Source: Ehretia macrophylla (Eukaryota > Streptophyta > Magnoliopsida > Boraginales > Ehretiaceae). Taken from it: DNA of 64,000 bases. The position numbers and the translations under genes were made by a program. The DNA is taken from contig CM075780.1 of assembly GCA_037974665.1 (NCBI GenBank), positions 1,212,501 to 1,276,500 on the forward strand, written 5' to 3'. The notes below the pieces were generated by a model that saw only the letters and a program-made list of their open reading frames with translations, did no database searches and was not told the DNA's origin. This document shows positions 1 to 10,430 of this stretch, piece after piece (the stretch's first letter is position 1; the number at the start of each line of letters is the position of its first letter).

Positions 1-46
1 ATTCAAGCTCTTATTTTTGCAACTTTAGCCGCGGCGTATATAGGTA
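1..46 (+). pseudogene. atpI: atpI 3'-end fragment (plastid-derived)
   Basis: Frame 1 reads [15 protein letters not shown], which I recognise as the conserved C-terminal segment of plastid ATP synthase CF0 subunit a (atpI). The match stops after the glycine, just before the expected end of the protein, and the sequence switches to rpoC2 in the opposite orientation. The window begins inside the fragment, so more of atpI may lie to the left. It is a non-functional plastid DNA piece in nuclear (or mitochondrial-type) context. In plastomes atpI and rpoC2 lie close together on one strand, so the present order and orientation are rearranged. Confidence 0.75.
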
Positions 47-205
47 TCCTTGTGGAGTGAGAGGAAGACTAGACTGGATCTGTACGGCCCTCCTAATAAT
101 ATCCATAAATGACTTGTTTTTGGTAATAGATGAACATTACCATATGTAAATTCAGGTGCATGATACACATCGGTACTCCAGTGGATTTCGCCGTCTGAGT
201 CAGAC
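47..205 (-). pseudogene. rpoC2: rpoC2 internal fragment (plastid-derived)
   Basis: The minus strand encodes [16 protein letters not shown] followed by [14 protein letters not shown] and ends near SLHKD. This is a well-conserved internal stretch of the plastid RNA polymerase beta'' subunit. Only about 53 of well over 1000 residues are present. The frame runs on in both directions into unrelated sequence, giving a spurious 85-residue open frame (25-282). The left limit is the junction with atpI; the right limit is approximate, where similarity to remembered rpoC2 fades. No function expected. Confidence 0.8.
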
Positions 206-968
206 TTTTGTGGATTTATGAAGGCGGATATGGGAGAACTGATGTTCGGAGGAAAAGCCGCAAGACTCTTGGAAAGTCTCATTTGCAGTAAAGGATCCTT
301 TTCTGATGGAGACCTTACATATTGGAATTATAGATCATTGATATTCTTTTTCTCTCTTTCTCTCATACTTCCATTTATCCACACCTTTTTTCTCTATTTT
401 GCTTTACAATTTAATTTAGAATCAGATTAATTTTTTTGTTTATGCTGAAACCAGAGCAAGAACCTAAAAACCTCTTCAGTTCGTGAGTTCTAGAGCAGCT
501 ATGCTTTAGCGTATCAAGCGGAAGCAGCCCTTAATGCGCGTGATTCTAGCGTATGCTCAGTTCATTTCCAGTCTCCTATTTTATTTATTTTAGTGAATTT
601 AAGGAAAAAATAGTAAATTCTCTCTTTTTCTAACAGATAAAAATAAATAGAAAAATATTCTATTCTATTCAAAGTGTGTTTTTTGGCTTCGACCTGCGGA
701 AAGATATACTCTAGAGTTTTAGATTTATCTGAAGGAAAGAGAGATATAACAAAGAAGACACTAAAAGAAAATGAAAAAAGAAATTAATAAAAAATTGTAA
801 TAATTTAGTATCCATAGAAATTAGAAGAATCTATAAATAGCTTTATGGTTCTCAATCTCATGAACAAGATCTAAGAATAACATTTGTTAATGGAACAGGG
901 GGGATAGGTCTGAGGATCAGCTGGTAGTAAAAGGGGGGATCGCCAATAAGTAATTTCTTCATTTTAAA
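206..968. other. AT-rich plastid-like DNA, origin not assigned
   Basis: This stretch has the AT-rich, homopolymer-rich look of plastid intergenic DNA. It contains no gene I can name. An open frame on the plus strand (218-430) starts [20 protein letters not shown], but I do not recognise it and it runs into low-complexity hydrophobic residues. The last 20-30 bases before 969 look like the normal leader of plastid rpl32. It may itself contain several shuffled pieces. Confidence 0.5.
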
Positions 969-1142
969 ATGGCAGTTCCAAAAAAACGTACTTCTATATC
1001 AAAAAAGCGTATTCGTAAAAATATTTGGAAAAGGAAGGGATATTGGACACCCAATTCTAGTTATTTGCTACATCTATTTGTTTTATTCCGATCAATCTTA
1101 AATAATCGCCTTACTCTTATGTCTTATGGTTCGAATTACTAG
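969..1142 (+). pseudogene. rpl32: rpl32 5' part fused in frame to unrelated sequence
   Basis: The first 26 codons (969-1046) read [17 protein letters not shown] and continue NIWKRKGYW, the N-terminus of plastid ribosomal protein L32. After GYW the normal continuation is replaced by a different sequence beginning TPNSSYLL, which stays open for 31 more codons to a TAG at 1140-1142. The chimeric frame is 57 codons, by chance close to the length of intact L32, but the C-terminal half is unrelated. The basic N-terminal region alone would not be expected to work in the ribosome. The source of the right-hand part is not recognised. Confidence 0.8.
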
Positions 1143-1252
1143 ATTTTTTATGATTTCCAATCCGAATCTCGGTATCTATCGAAAGAATCAAATCAATGAA
1201 GGAAAAGAGATATGGGCTAATAAAATCACGTAGTAATCTTTTTTTTTAGTAA
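1143..1252. other. AT-rich plastid-like spacer between rpl32 and ycf2 pieces
   Basis: It ends in a run of T before the ycf2 piece. It reads like plastid coding or intergenic DNA, but I cannot assign a gene. No feature is supported here. Confidence 0.35.
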
Positions 1253-1384
1253 GTGCCCGCGGAATTCCTGTCAATGGTTCAAATTGTTCATTTGAAAAAA
1301 TTGAAACCCTTCTTATTGGATGATCATGATACTTCCCAAAAATCGAAATTCTTGATCAATGGAGGAACAATATCACCATTTTTG
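1253..1384 (+). pseudogene. ycf2: ycf2 internal fragment (plastid-derived)
   Basis: Translation gives [19 protein letters not shown] then [18 protein letters not shown] and TISPF, which I recognise as part of Ycf2, the very large plastid protein encoded in the inverted repeat. About 44 of over 2000 residues are present. The match breaks at about 1385, where the sequence becomes atpF in reverse orientation, so the open frame ending at 1438 is chimeric. It is a non-functional remnant. Confidence 0.85.
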
Positions 1385-1452
1385 TCGTTGTTCAAACAAC
1401 TATTCAAAGTTCCTAGAGCTCTTTGTAAGGCTTGTTGAAAAACCCGTTGTTC
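1385..1452 (-). pseudogene. atpF: atpF exon 2 fragment (plastid-derived)
   Basis: The minus strand reads [17 protein letters not shown] followed by SCLNN, the conserved region near the C-terminus of plastid ATP synthase CF0 subunit b. Only about 22 codons are present. The right edge overlaps the rrn23 piece by a few bases: both source sequences contain ATAGAAC, a possible microhomology at the join. Confidence 0.75.
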
Positions 1453-1596
1453 TATTTCACTCCCCGATGGGGGTTCTTTTCACCCTTCCCTCACGGTACT
1501 ACTTCGCTATCGGTCACCCAGGAGTATTTAGCCTTGCAAGGTGGTCCTTGCTGATTCACACGGGATTCCACGTGCCCCATGCTACTCGGGTCAGAG
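1449..1596 (-). pseudogene. rrn23: Plastid 23S rRNA fragment
   Basis: On the minus strand this is the 5'-domain portion of plastid-type 23S rRNA. Recognisable parts include GACCCGAGTAGCATGGGGCA, then CCGATAGCGAAGTAGTACCG, and AACCCCCATCGGGGAGTGAA. About 148 of roughly 2800 nt are present. It ends within CAGAGCG at about 1590-1597, where the 5S-array spacer begins. It is too short to be a functional rRNA and is flanked by other shuffled plastid pieces. Confidence 0.9.
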
Positions 1597-1855
1597 CGCA
1601 AGCTAGCTGCCCCCGTCGTAGAGCTCTCATAGAGCTTTGCAATGGTATGTTTTGCACCGCGTAACTCCTTACGGATCAAAAGTTATGGGCACCAGAGCGA
1701 CGGAGACCTGGTCACAAACCATACGCCCTCGGTTTGCGGGCCCAGCCTCTACGTGAAGCGAAGTTGTCTTGCCCAATGTTCCGTGAGATTCAGTAATAGA
1801 GATTTGGGGGATAAAGTATTTTGGCAACCCTAACCAGGGAAAAAAAATTGAATAG

Positions 1856-1974
1856 GTGGTGCAACACGAGGACTTCGCAAGGGGTCACCCGTCCTAGTAC
1901 TACTCTTGCCCAAGCACACTTTACTTCGGAGTTCTGATGAGATCCGGTGCATTAGTGCTGGTATGATCACACCC
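1856..1974 (-). rRNA. 5S: 5S rRNA gene, unit 1
   Basis: First copy next to the plastid junction and clearly decayed: box A has two changes (window strand CAAGCACACTTTACT), the 3' end reads GTGGTGCAAC, and the 5' end has GATCAC for GATCGC. Class Y promoter. Near-twin of unit 7, including its upstream spacer. Confidence 0.9.
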
Positions 1975-2533
1975 GTCATGTTGAGGGCACAATTCCTATA
2001 TGTGTTAACGGTTCACAGTCCAAGCCTAGAGAGATGGCCCATTCAAAAAGGCCCACTAGGCTTAACGACAACCCATCCGCTTGAATAACGCAGCAACCTC
2101 ACAAGACGTGATATCGACACATTGTAGGGCCTTCTGATGTCCCGCGAGTCAGGTTATCGTCCTTTTAACAGTTCATGACGTACTATCCAGGACGAAAAAT
2201 TAGAGCAAAAGAAGAAAAGTGGCCTGAAACTAATTAAAACGTTTCATTTTGGGCTCCAAAAATGGGCATAGCAAGTATGCCGGCTGCCCCCGTCGTAGAG
2301 CTCTCGGAGAGCTTTGCAACGGTATGTTGTGCGCCGCTTAACTCCTTACGGATCAAAAGTTATGGGTACCGAAGCGATGGAGACCTGGTCATAAACCCTA
2401 CGCCCTCGGTTTGCGGGCCCAGCCTCTACGTGAAGCGAAGTTGTCTTGCCCAATGTTCTGTGGGATTCAGTAATAGAGAGTTGGTGGATAAAGTATCTTG
2501 GCAACCCCTACCAGGGCAAAAAAAATTGAAAAG

Positions 2534-2652
2534 GGGGTGCAACACGAGGACTTCCCAAGGGGTCACCCATCCTAGTACTACTCTCGCCCAAGCACGCTTA
2601 ACTTCGGAGTTCTGAGGGGATCCGGTGCATTAGTACTAGTATGATCGCACCC
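2534..2652 (-). rRNA. 5S: 5S rRNA gene, unit 2
   Basis: Boxes A and C intact. Changes: GAGGGGATCC for GATGGGATCC and TACTAG for TGCTGG (window strand). Class A promoter, but the -13 base is altered (GAGGACAC). Close to unit 8. Confidence 0.93.
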
Positions 2653-3210
2653 GTAATGTTGAGGACACAATTCCTTTATGTGTTAACTAATCACAGTCCC
2701 AACCTAGAGATATGGCCCATTCAAAAGGCCCAATGGGCTTAACGATAACTCATCGGCTTCAAAAACGCAGCATGCTTGCAAGAGGTGATATCGACACGTT
2801 GTAGGGCCCTCTGATAACCCGCAATTCTAGTTGTCGTCCTTTTAAAAGTTCATGACGTACGATTCGAGACGGAAAAACAGAGCAAAAGAAGAAAAGTGGC
2901 CTGAAACTGATGAAAACGTTCAAATTTGGGGTCCAAAAACGAGCACATCGAGCAAGCTGGCTGCCCCCGTCGTAGAGCTCTCAGAGAGCTTTGCAACGGC
3001 ATGCTGTGCACCACGTAACTCCTTACGGATCAATAGTTATGGGTACCAGAGCGACGGAGACCTTGTCACAAACCCTACGCCCTCGGTTTGCGGGCCCAGC
3101 CTCTACCTGAAGCGAAGTTGTCTTGCCCAATGTTCCGTGGGTTTCTGTAATAGAGATTTGGTGGATAAAGTATCTTGGCAACCCTAACCAGGGCAAAAAA
3201 AATTGAAAAA

Positions 3211-3329
3211 GGGGTGCAACACGAGGACTTCCCAAGGGGTCACCCATCCTAGTACTACTCTCGCCCAAGCACGCTTAACTTTGGAGTTCCGATGGGATCC
3301 GGTCTATTAGTGCTGGTATGATCGCACCC
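3211..3329 (-). rRNA. 5S: 5S rRNA gene, unit 3
   Basis: Shares with unit 10 the diagnostic change GGTCTATTAG for GGTGCATTAG, plus TTTGG for TTCGG; also has TTCCG for TTCTG. Class A promoter. Confidence 0.94.
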
Positions 3330-3886
3330 GTCATGTTGAGGGCACAATTCCTTTATGTGTTAACTGTTCACAATCCCAGCCTAGAGAGATGGCCCATTCC
3401 AAAGTCCCCATGGGCTTAACTACAACCCATCCGCTTCGACAACGCAGCATGCTTGCAAGACATGATATCAACACATTGTAGGGCCCTCTGATGTCCCGCG
3501 AGTCAGGTTGTCATCCTTTTAACAGTTCACGACGTATGATTCGGGACGAAAAAATAGAGCAAAAGAAGAAAAGTGACCTGAAATTGATGAAAACATTGGA
3601 TTTTGTTGTCCAAAAAGGGCACAGCGAGCAAGCTAGCTGCCCCCGTCGTAGAGCTCTCATAGAGCTTTGCAACGGTATGTTTTGCACCGCGTAACTCCTT
3701 ACGGATCAAAAGTTATGGGCACCGGAGCGACGGAGACCTGGTCACAATCCCTACGCCCTCGGTTTGCGGGCCCAGCCTCTACGTGAAGCGAAGTTGTCTT
3801 GCCCAATGTTCCGTGGGATTCAGTAATAGAGATTTGGGGGATAAAGTATTTTGGCAATCCTAACCAGGGCAAAAAAAATTGAAAAG

Positions 3887-4005
3887 GGGGTGCAACACGA
3901 GGACTTCCCAAGGTGTCACCCGTCCTAGTACTACTCTTGCCCAAGCATGCTTAACTTCGGAGTTCTGATGGGATTCAGTGCATTAGTGCTGGTATGATCG
4001 CACCC
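3887..4005 (-). rRNA. 5S: 5S rRNA gene, unit 4
   Basis: Box A carries CATGC for CACGC and the IE region TTGCCC for TCGCCC, both CG-loss changes; also ATTCAG for ATCCGG. Class Y promoter. The spacer to its left resembles the first spacer of the array (1597-1855). Confidence 0.92.
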
Positions 4006-4564
4006 GTCATGTTGTGGGCACAATTCCTATATGTGTTAACGGTTCGCAGTCCCAGCCTAGAGAGATGGCCCATTAAAAAAGGCCCAATGGGTTTAACGAC
4101 AACCCATCCGCTTCAACAACGTAGCACGCTTGCAAGACGTGATATCGACACCTTATAGGGCCCTCTGATGTCCGGCGAGTCAGGTTCTTTTCCTTTTAAT
4201 AGTTCACGACGTACGATTCGCGACGGAAAAACAGAGAAAAAGAAGAAAAGTGGCCTGAAACTGATGAAAACGTTCATTTTTTGGGTCTAAAAAAGGGCAA
4301 AGCAAGCTAGCTTGCCGCCCCTGTCGTATAGCTCTCAGAGAGCTTTGCAACGGTATGCTTTGCACCGCGTAACTCCTTACGGATCAAAGGTAATGGGCAC
4401 CGGAGTAACGGAGACCTGGTCATAAACCCTACGCCCTCGGCTTGCTGGCCCAGCCTCTTCGTGAAACGAAGTTATCTTGACCAATGTTCCGGGGGATTCA
4501 GTAATAGAGATTTGGTGGATAAAGTATCTTGGCAACCCTAACCAGGGCAAAAAAAATTGAAAAG

Positions 4565-4683
4565 GGGGTTCAACACGAGGACTTCCCAAGGGGTCACCCA
4601 TCCTAGTACTACTCTTGCCCAAGCACGCTTAACTTCGGAGTTCTGATGGGATCCGGTGCATTAGTGCTAGTATGATCGCACCC
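4565..4683 (-). rRNA. 5S: 5S rRNA gene, unit 5, promoter deleted
   Basis: Internal boxes A and C intact, with TTGCCC in the IE region and TTCAAC near the 3' end. The upstream flank is abnormal: after CACCCGTCA the sequence jumps to CGTTGTAGGGCCC, removing about 140 bp that hold the -27 TATA-like element, the -13 GC and the upstream hairpin. It keeps C at -1. Start-to-start distance to unit 6 is only 538 bp. Unlikely to be transcribed efficiently. Confidence 0.93.
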
Positions 4684-5102
4684 GTCACGTTGTAGGGCCC
4701 TCTGATGTCCGGCGAGTCAGGTTGTCATCCTTTTAACAGTTCACGACGTACGATCCGGGACGGAAAAACATAGCAAAAGAAGAAAAGTGGCCTGAAAATG
4801 ATGAAAACATTCAATTTTGGGTTCCAAAAATGGGGACAGCAAGCATGCTTGCTGCCCCCGTATTAGAGCTCTCGGACAGCTTTGCAACGGTATGTTATGC
4901 GCCGCATAACTCCTTACGGATCAAAAGTTATGGGCACCGGAGCGACGGAGACCTGGTCATAAACCCTACGCCCTCGTTTTGTTGGCCCAGCCTCTACGTG
5001 AAGCGAAGTTGTTTTGCCCAATGTTCCGTGGGATTCAGTAATAGAGATTTGTTGGATAAAGTATCTTGGCAACCTTAACCAGGGAAAAAAAAATTGAAAA
5101 GA

Positions 5103-5221
5103 GGGGTGCAACACGGGGACTTCCCAAGGGGTCACCCATCTTAGTACCACTCTCGCCCAAGCACGCTTTACTTCAGAGTTCTGATGGGATCCGGTTCATT
5201 AGTGCTGGTATGATCGCACCC
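5103..5221 (-). rRNA. 5S: 5S rRNA gene, unit 6
   Basis: Several changes: ACGGGG for ACGAGG, TTAGTACC in the IE side, box A CACGCTTTACT, TTCAGAG and GGTTCATT. Class A promoter. Shares CTTTACTTCAGAG with unit 18. Confidence 0.9.
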
Positions 5222-5779
5222 GTCATGTTGAGGGCACAATTCCTTTATGTGTTAACTAATCACAGTCCCAACCTAGAGATATGGCCGATTCAAAAGGCCC
5301 ATTGCGCTTAAAGACAACTCATCAACTTCAACAACGCAGCATGCTTGCAGGACGTGATATCGACACTTTGTAGGGCCCTCTGATGTCCTGCAAGTCAGGT
5401 TGTCGTCCTTTTAACAGTTCACGACGTACGATTCGAGACGGAAAAACAGAGCAAAAGAAGAAAAGTGGCATGAAATTGATTAAAACGTCCAATTTTGGGG
5501 TCCAAAAATGGGCACAGCGAGCAAGCTGGCTGCCCCCGTCGTAGAGCTCTCAGAGAGCTTTTTAACGGTATGTTGTGCACCGCGTAACTCCTTACGGATC
5601 AAAAGTTATGGGCACCGGAGCGACGAAGACCTGGTCACAAACCCTATGCCCTCGGTTTGCGGGCCAACCCTCTACATAAAACGAAGTTGTCTTGCCCAAT
5701 GTTTCGGGGGATTCAGTAATAGAGATTTGGTGGATAAAGTATCTTGGCAACCCTAACCAGGGCAAAAAAAATTGAAAAT

Positions 5780-5898
5780 GGGGTACAACACGAGGACTTC
5801 CCAAGGGGTCACCCGTCCAAGTACTACTCTCGCCCAAGCACACTTAACTTCGGAGTTCTGATGGGATGCGGTGCATTAGTGCTGGTATGATCACACCC
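5780..5898 (-). rRNA. 5S: 5S rRNA gene, unit 7
   Basis: GGGTACAAC at the 3' end, CCAAGTAC, CACACTT in box A, ATGCGG for ATCCGG and GATCACACCC at the 5' end. Class Y promoter. Its upstream spacer nearly repeats that of unit 1. Confidence 0.92.
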
Positions 5899-6457
5899 GT
5901 CATGTTGAGGGCACAATTCCTATATGTGTTAACGGTTCACAGTCCCAGCCTAGAGAGATGGCCCATTCAAAAAGGCCCACTGGGCTTAACGACAACCCAT
6001 CCACTTGAACAACGCAGCAACCTCACAAGACGTGATATCGACACATTGTAGGGCCTTCTGATGTCCCGCGAGTCAGGTTATCGTCCTTTTAACAGTTCAC
6101 GACGTACGATCCAGGACGAAAAAATAGAGCAAAAGAAGAAAAGTGGCCTGAAACTAATTAAAACGTTCCATTTTGGGCTCCAAAAATGGGCACAGCAAGT
6201 ATGTTGGCTACCCCCGTCGTAGAGCTCTCGGAGAGCTTTGCAACGGTATGTTGTGCGCCGCGTAACTCCTTACGGATCAAAAGTTATGGGCACCGAAGCG
6301 ATGAAGACCTGGTCATAAACCCTACAACCTCGGTTTGCGGGCCCAGCCTCTACGTGAAGCGAAGTTGTGTTGCCCAATGTTCCGTGGGATTCAGTAATAG
6401 AGATTTGGTGGATAAAGTATCTTGGCAACCCTACCCAGGGCAAAAAAAATTGAAAAG

Positions 6458-6576
6458 GGGGTGCAACACGAGGACTTCCCAAGGGGTCACCCATCCTAGT
6501 ACTACTCTCGCCCAAGCACGCTTAACTTCCGAGTTCTGATGGGATCCGGTGCATTAGTGCTGGTATGATCGCACCC
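6458..6576 (-). rRNA. 5S: 5S rRNA gene, unit 8
   Basis: One of the cleanest copies: the only clear departure I see is TTCCGAG for TTCGGAG just upstream of box A. Class A promoter, with GAGGACAC at -13 as in unit 2. Confidence 0.95.
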
Positions 6577-7135
6577 GTCATGTTGAGGACACAATTCCTT
6601 TATGTGTTAACTAATCACGGTCCCAACCTAGAGATATGGCCCATTCAAAATGCCTAATGGGCTTAACGACAACTCATCCGCTTCAACAACGCAGCATGCT
6701 TGCAACATGTGATATCCATACTTTGTAGGGCCCTCTGATGTCCCGCGAGTCAGGTTATCGTCCTTTTAACAGTTCACGACGTACGATCCAGGACGAAAAA
6801 ATAGAGCAAAAGAAGAAAAGTGGCCTGAAACTAATTAAAACTTTCCATTTTGGGCTCCAAAAATGGGCACAGCAAGTATGCTGGCTGCCCCCGTCGTAGA
6901 GCTCTCAGAGATCTTTGCAACGGTATGTTGTGCACCGCGTAACTCCTTACGGATCAAAAGGTATGGGCACCGGAGCGACGGAGACCTGGTCACAAACCCT
7001 ATGCCCTCGGTTTGCGGGCCAAGCCTCTACGTAAAACGAAGTTGTCTTGCCCAATGTTCCGGGGGATTCAGTAATAGAGATTTGGTGGATAAAATATCTT
7101 GGCAACCCTAACCAGGGCAAAAAAAAATTGAAAAG

Positions 7136-7254
7136 GGGGTGCAACACGAGGACTTCCGAAGGGGTCACCCATCCTAGTACTACTCTCGCCCAAGCACGCT
7201 TAAGTTCGGAGTTCTGATGGGATCCGGTGCATTAGTGCGGGTATGATCGCACCC
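7136..7254 (-). rRNA. 5S: 5S rRNA gene, unit 9
   Basis: Box C side has CTTCCGAAGG; box A end has TAAGTTCGG; GTGCGGGT for GTGCTGGT. Class A promoter. Confidence 0.94.
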
Positions 7255-7812
7255 GTCATGTTGAGGGCACAATTCCTTTATGTGTTAACTAATCACAGTC
7301 CCAGCCTGGAGAGATAGCCTATTCGAAAGGCCCAAAGGGCTTAACCACAACCCATCTGCTTCAACAACGTAGCATGCTTGCAAGACGTGATATCGACACG
7401 TTGTAGGGCCCTCTGATGTCCCGCGTGTCAGGTTGTCGTCCTATTAACAGCTCACGACGTACGATTCGGGACGGAAAAAGTGAAGAAAAGAAGAAAAGTG
7501 GCCTAAAACTGATGAAAACTTTTGATTTTGGGAACCAAAAACGGGCACAGCGAGCAAGCTGGCTTCCCCCATCGTAGAACTCTCAGAGAGCTTTCCAACG
7601 GTATGATGTGCGCCGAGTTACTCCTTACGGATCAAAAGATATGGGCACCGGAGCGACGGAGACCTGGTCACAAACCCTACGACCTCGGTTTGCGGGCCCA
7701 GCCTTTACGTGAAGCGAAGTTGTCTTGCCCAATGTTTCGTAGGATTCAGTAATAGAGATTTGGTGGATAAAGTATCTTGGCAACCCTAACGAGGGCAAAA
7801 AAAATTGAAAAG

Positions 7813-7931
7813 GGGGTGTAACACGAGGACTTCCCAAGGGGTCTCCCATCCTAGTACTACTCTCGCCCAAGCACGCTTAACTTTGGAGTTCTGATGGGAT
7901 CCGGTCTATTAGTGCTGGTATGATCGCACCC
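7813..7931 (-). rRNA. 5S: 5S rRNA gene, unit 10
   Basis: GTGTAAC at the 3' end, GTCTCCCATCC in box C and the GGTCTATTAG variant shared with unit 3. Class A promoter. Confidence 0.94.
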
Positions 7932-8489
7932 GTCATGTTGAGGGCACAATTCCTTTATGTGTTAACTGTTCACAGTCCCAGCCTAGAGAGATGGCCCATT
8001 CCAAAGTCCCAATGGGCTTAACTACAACCCATCCGCTTCAACAACGCAGCATGCTTGCAAGACATGATATCAACACGTTGTAGGGCCCGCTGATGTCCCG
8101 CGAGTTAGGTTGTCGTCCTTTTAACAATTCACGACGTACGATTCGGGACGGAAAAACGGAGCAAAAGAAGAAAAGTGGCATGAAACAGATGAAAACGTTC
8201 GATTTTGGCGTCCAAAAAGGGGCACTGCTAGCAAGCTAGGTGCCCCCGTCGTAGAGCTCTCAGAGAGCTTTGCAACGGTATGTTTTTCAACGCGTAACTC
8301 CTTACGGATCAAATGTTATGGGCACCGGAGTGACGGAGACCTGGTCACAAACCCTACGCCCTCGGTTTGCGGGCCCAGCCTCTACGTGAAACGAAGTCGT
8401 CTTGCCCAATGTTCCGTGGGATTCAGTACTAGAGATTTGGTGGATAAAGTATCTTGGCAACACTAACCAGGGCAAAAAAAATTGAAAAA

Positions 8490-8608
8490 GGGGTGCAACA
8501 CGAGGACTTCCCAGTGGGTCACCCATCCTAGTACAACTCTCGCCCAAGCACGCTTAACTTCGGAGTTCTAATGGGATCCGGTGCATTAGTGCTGGTATGA
8601 TCGCACCC
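8490..8608 (-). rRNA. 5S: 5S rRNA gene, unit 11
   Basis: Changes: CCAGTGGGTC in box C, AGTACAACTC, and CTAATGGG for CTGATGGG. Class A promoter followed by GTGTTCAC for GTGTTAAC. Confidence 0.94.
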
Positions 8609-9167
8609 GTCATGTTGAGGGCACAATTCCTTTATGTGTTCACTAATCACAGTCCTAGCCTAGAGAGATGGCCCATTCAAAAAGGCCCAATGGGCATAAC
8701 GACAACCCATCCGCTTCAACAACGCAGCATGCTTGCAAGACGTGATATCGACACATTGTAGGGCCCTCTGATGTCCCGCGCGTCAGGTTGTCGTCCTTTT
8801 AACAGTTCACGACGTACGATCCGGGACTGAAAAACAGAGCAAAAGAAGAAAAGTGGCCTGAACCTGATGAAAACATTCGATTTTGGGGTCCAAAAACGAG
8901 AACAACATGCATGCTAGGTGCCCCCATCGTAGACCTCTCAGAAAGCTTTGCAACGGTATGCTGTGCACCACTTAACTCCTTACGGATCAAAAGTTATGGG
9001 CACCGGAGCGACGGAGACCTAGTCACAAACCCTACGCCCTCAGTTTGCAGGCCCAGCCTCTACGTGAAATGAAGTTGTCTTGCCCAATGTTCCGTGGGAT
9101 TCAGTAATAGAGATTTTATGGATAAAGTATCTTGGCAACCCTAACAAGGGAAAAAAAATTGAAAAAT

Positions 9168-9199
9168 AGGGTACAACACGAGGACTTCCCAAGGGGTCA
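9168..9199 (-). pseudogene. 5S: Truncated 5S rRNA remnant, unit 12
   Basis: Only about 32 nt of the 3' end survive (window strand GGGTACAACACGAGG through GGGGTCA). The sequence then joins spacer DNA at a point normally about 90 bp upstream of a 5S gene (CAACAAGGCAGCATCC). Box A, IE, most of box C and the promoter are gone; about 211 bp are missing. The T-rich terminator on its left is still present. A short TCAACA-like overlap lies at the break. Confidence 0.93.
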
Positions 9200-9634
9200 A
9201 CAAGGCAGCATCCACACAAGACGTGATATTGACACGTTGTAGGGCCCTCTGATGTTCCGCGAGTCAGGTTGTCATCCTTTTAACAGTTCACGACGTACGA
9301 TCTGGGACAGAAAAATATACAAAAAGAAGAAAAGTGGCCTGAAACTGATGAAAACGTTCGATTTTGGACTCGTCGTAGAGCTAGCTGCCATCGTCGTAGA
9401 GCTCTCTGAGAGCTTTGCAACGGTCTGCTGTGCGCCGCGTAACTCCTTACAGATCAAAAGTTATGGGCACCGGAGCGACGGAGACCTGGTCACAAACCCT
9501 ACGCCCCCGGTTTACGGGCCCAGCCTCTACGTGAAGCGAAGTTCTCTTGCCCAATGTTCCGTGGAGTTCAGTAATAGATATTTGGTGGATAAAGTATCTT
9601 GGCAACCCTAACCAAAGCAAAAAAAATTGAAAAG

Positions 9635-9753
9635 GGAGTGCAACACGAGGACTTCCCAAGGGGTCACCCGTCCTAGTACTACTCTCGCCCAAGCATGCTT
9701 AACTTCGGAGTTCTGATGGGATCCGGTGCATTAATTCTGGTATGATCGCACCC
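9635..9753 (-). rRNA. 5S: 5S rRNA gene, unit 13
   Basis: GGAGTGCAAC at the 3' end, CCCGTCC form of box C, CATGC in box A, TTAATTCTGG. TATA-like element altered to CATCAAGG on the gene strand. Confidence 0.93.
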
Positions 9754-10311
9754 GTCATGTTGAGGGCACAATTCCTTGATGTGTTAACTAATCACTATCC
9801 CAGCCTAGAGAGATGGCCCATTCAAAAGGCCCAATGGGCTTAACGACAACCCATCCGCTTCAACAACGTGGCATGCTTGCAAGACGTGATATCGACACGT
9901 TGTAGGGCCCTCTGATGTCCCGTGAGTCAGTTTGTTGTCCTTTTAACAGTTCACGACGTACGATTCGGGATGAAAAAACAGAGCAAAAGAATAAAAGTGG
10001 CCTAAAATTGATTAAAACGTCCGATTTTGGGGTCCAAAAATGGGCACAGCGAGCAAGCTGGCTGACCCCGTCGTAGAGCTCTCAGAGAGCTTTACAACGG
10101 TATGCTGTGCGCCGCGTAACTCCTCACGGATCAAAAGTTATGGGCACCGGAGCGACGGAGACTTGGTCACAAACCCTACGCCCTCGGTTTGTAGGCCCAG
10201 CCTCTACGTGAAACGATGTTGTCTTGCCCAATGTTACGGGAGATTCAGTAATAGAGATTTGGTGGATAAAGTATCTTGGCAACCCTAACCAGGGCAAAAA
10301 AAATTGAAAAG

Positions 10312-10430
10312 GGGGTGCGACACGAGGACTTCCCAGGGGGTCACCCGTCCTAGTACTACTCTCGCCCAAGCACGCTTAACTTCGGAGTTCTGATGGGATC
10401 CGGTGCTTTAGTGCTGGTATGATCACACCC
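10312..10430 (-). rRNA. 5S: 5S rRNA gene, unit 14
   Basis: GTGCGACACG at the 3' end, GTGCTTTAG, and GATCACACCC at the 5' end. Class Y-like promoter, CATATAAG. Confidence 0.94.

Noticed and set aside
1..1596. Functional plastid genes, or the window being a plastid genome
   Set aside because: Each piece is a short internal or terminal part in scrambled order, and the rest of the window is nuclear-type 5S rDNA with retroelements.
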